Below are positions 40,859-41,651 of a DNA stretch of 41,651 nt, piece by piece. This stretch comes from Acidiferrobacteraceae bacterium (GTDB taxonomy: Bacteria; Pseudomonadota; Gammaproteobacteria; Arenicellales; UBA868). The DNA is taken from positions 3,025 to 44,675 of the forward strand of contig PBSU01000038.1 of the NCBI GenBank assembly GCA_002726415.1, read 5' to 3'. Position 1 is the first letter of the stretch. Each line of letters opens with the position of its first letter. Under the pieces are notes generated by a model, which saw only the letters and a list, made by a program, of their open reading frames with translations, was not told where the DNA came from and did no database searches. The position numbers and the translations under genes were made by a program.

Positions 40859-40978
40859 CCTAAATGAGTTTGGCTGTGCTCTTTGAATGAATAGCAATAC
40901 TAAATTTAGCAGCCATTAACATAGCGTTTATTGTGAAAGATCAATTAGCTAAAGTTGTGGTGACCAGATTGACCATGG

Positions 40979-41651
40979 CTATAACCTGTCGCGCAGGCCA
41001 TACCAGGTCAGGGCCAGTGCCAGCAGGGGTGAGCGGAAGGCGCCGCCTCCGGGAAAGCCTGGTGTCGGCAGGCGGTTGATAACATCAAATCGCGTAGCAA
41101 TTCCATCAATCGCTTCAGCGAGCATCGCCCCCGCACCCGTCGCCAATGCCACACCCGACCCAGAGTACCCGGATGCGGAGAACACATTGGGACCGTGGCG
41201 CTGAAAGTAAGGAAGCCGCGACATGGTTATGGCCAAAGTGCCACCCCAGCCAAAATCAATACGGGTATGCTTAAGGCCCGGGTAAATCTCCAGCATGGCC
41301 TTTCGAACGAATCCCTTGATGTCTTTTGGGAAACGATAGCCATAGCTCTCGCCACCGCCAAACAACATGCGATTATCGGCCGAACAACGAAAGTAATTGA
41401 CCACGAATCGTGAGTCCGAAACGCAGGCATTATTGGCAATCAACTGCCGGGCAATATCGTCACCAAGAGGCTCGGTCGCGATAATGTAGTTATTGATCGG
41501 CATGACATATCGGCCAATATTGCGCTCAAGCTCACCGACATACCCGTTACAGGCATAGATTACGTAACGCGCCTTGAGTCGACCCTGTGCCGTGTGTACC
41601 ACCGCGGGCGCACCCTTATCGACCCGACTCACTTCCGAGCACTCATATAAC
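40979..41651 (-). CDS. FAD-dependent amine oxidase, PuuB-like, C-terminal part
   Basis: The frame stays open to the window edge (the tracked GTG at 41632 is not a true start), so this is the C-terminal 223 residues of a longer DAO-family protein of roughly 430. YVIYACNGYVGELER is the FAD-binding strand, YFRCSADNRMLFGGGESYGYRFPKD is the substrate-domain region, and GYSGSGVALATGAGAMLAEAIDG is the closing FAD motif. It resembles gamma-glutamylputrescine oxidoreductase PuuB/OrdL, which oxidises glutamylated polyamines or N-methyl amino acids. The N-terminal GxGxxG lies outside the window. Substrate inferred only. Confidence 0.82.
   Translation of the reverse strand, partial: LYECSEVSRVDKGAPAVVHTAQGRLKARYVIYACNGYVGELERNIGRYVMPINNYIIATEPLGDDIARQLIANNACVSDSRFVVNYFRCSADNRMLFGGGESYGYRFPKDIKGFVRKAMLEIYPGLKHTRIDFGWGGTLAITMSRLPYFQRHGPNVFSASGYSGSGVALATGAGAMLAEAIDGIATRFDVINRLPTPGFPGGGAFRSPLLALALTWYGLRDRL

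Overview
The window looks like chromosomal DNA of a free-living, probably marine gammaproteobacterium. This is inferred from the gene content (acyl-CoA and amine catabolism, many small-molecule exporters, a TPP-controlled ThiBPQ importer, MacAB-like export, ArgB, Upp), from the moderate G+C content and from the short intergenic spaces. No rRNA, tRNA, CRISPR array, integrase or intact insertion sequence was seen. No gene fixes the genus.

Layout. 1-5.1 kb is a transport block: ArsP/DUF318 permease, CBS-pair protein, TauE/SafE permease, AEC carrier, EamA exporter and an unknown two-helix membrane protein. 5.2-10.3 kb holds a zinc-ribbon protein behind an FNR/Anr-like box, a class II aldolase with a ribbon-helix-helix protein beside it, then crotonase, 2,4-dienoyl-CoA-reductase-like SDR, methyltransferase and a second EamA exporter. 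10.3-16.2 kb has a decayed small gene, a GFA protein and a methyltransferase facing away from each other with matching palindromes in front of both, a GlcD-type FAD oxidase, an Atg22-type MFS protein and a glycerophosphodiester phosphodiesterase. 16.3-21 kb has a polyprenol-phosphate-mannose synthase converging on a GT87 mannosyltransferase-like protein, a TerB-like protein, a candidate FNR-controlled small RNA, a small exported protein, upp and a NadR/AAA_28-like NTPase.

21-26 kb is the TPP riboswitch with thiB-thiP-thiQ, then an exported glutathione peroxidase and a Cof-type HAD phosphatase. 26-30.4 kb has a tungstate-type ABC ATPase without its partners, facing away from a MacA/ATPase/permease tripartite exporter whose adaptor carries a Spy/CpxP-like helical insertion. 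30.7-34.6 kb has an amidase and a phytanoyl-CoA-dioxygenase-family protein (operon), argB, and an Hsp20 chaperone with a sigma-32 promoter and an intrinsic terminator. 34.8 kb to the end is catabolic: DadA-like oxidase, MmgE/PrpD, enoyl-CoA hydratase, carboxymuconolactone-decarboxylase-like protein, an A+T-rich GMC oxidoreductase next to a possible gene remnant, and the C-terminal part of a PuuB-like FAD oxidase cut by the window edge.

The observation most worth following up is at 19.03-19.15 kb on the minus strand. An FNR/Anr-type box sits exactly 41.5 bp before a predicted start, followed by a transcript of about 65 nt that carries UCUCCUCC (complementary to a Shine-Dalgarno sequence) and ends in a strong intrinsic terminator. 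This is the architecture of an oxygen-responsive regulatory RNA. All functions are read from sequence by eye; no database search was run.
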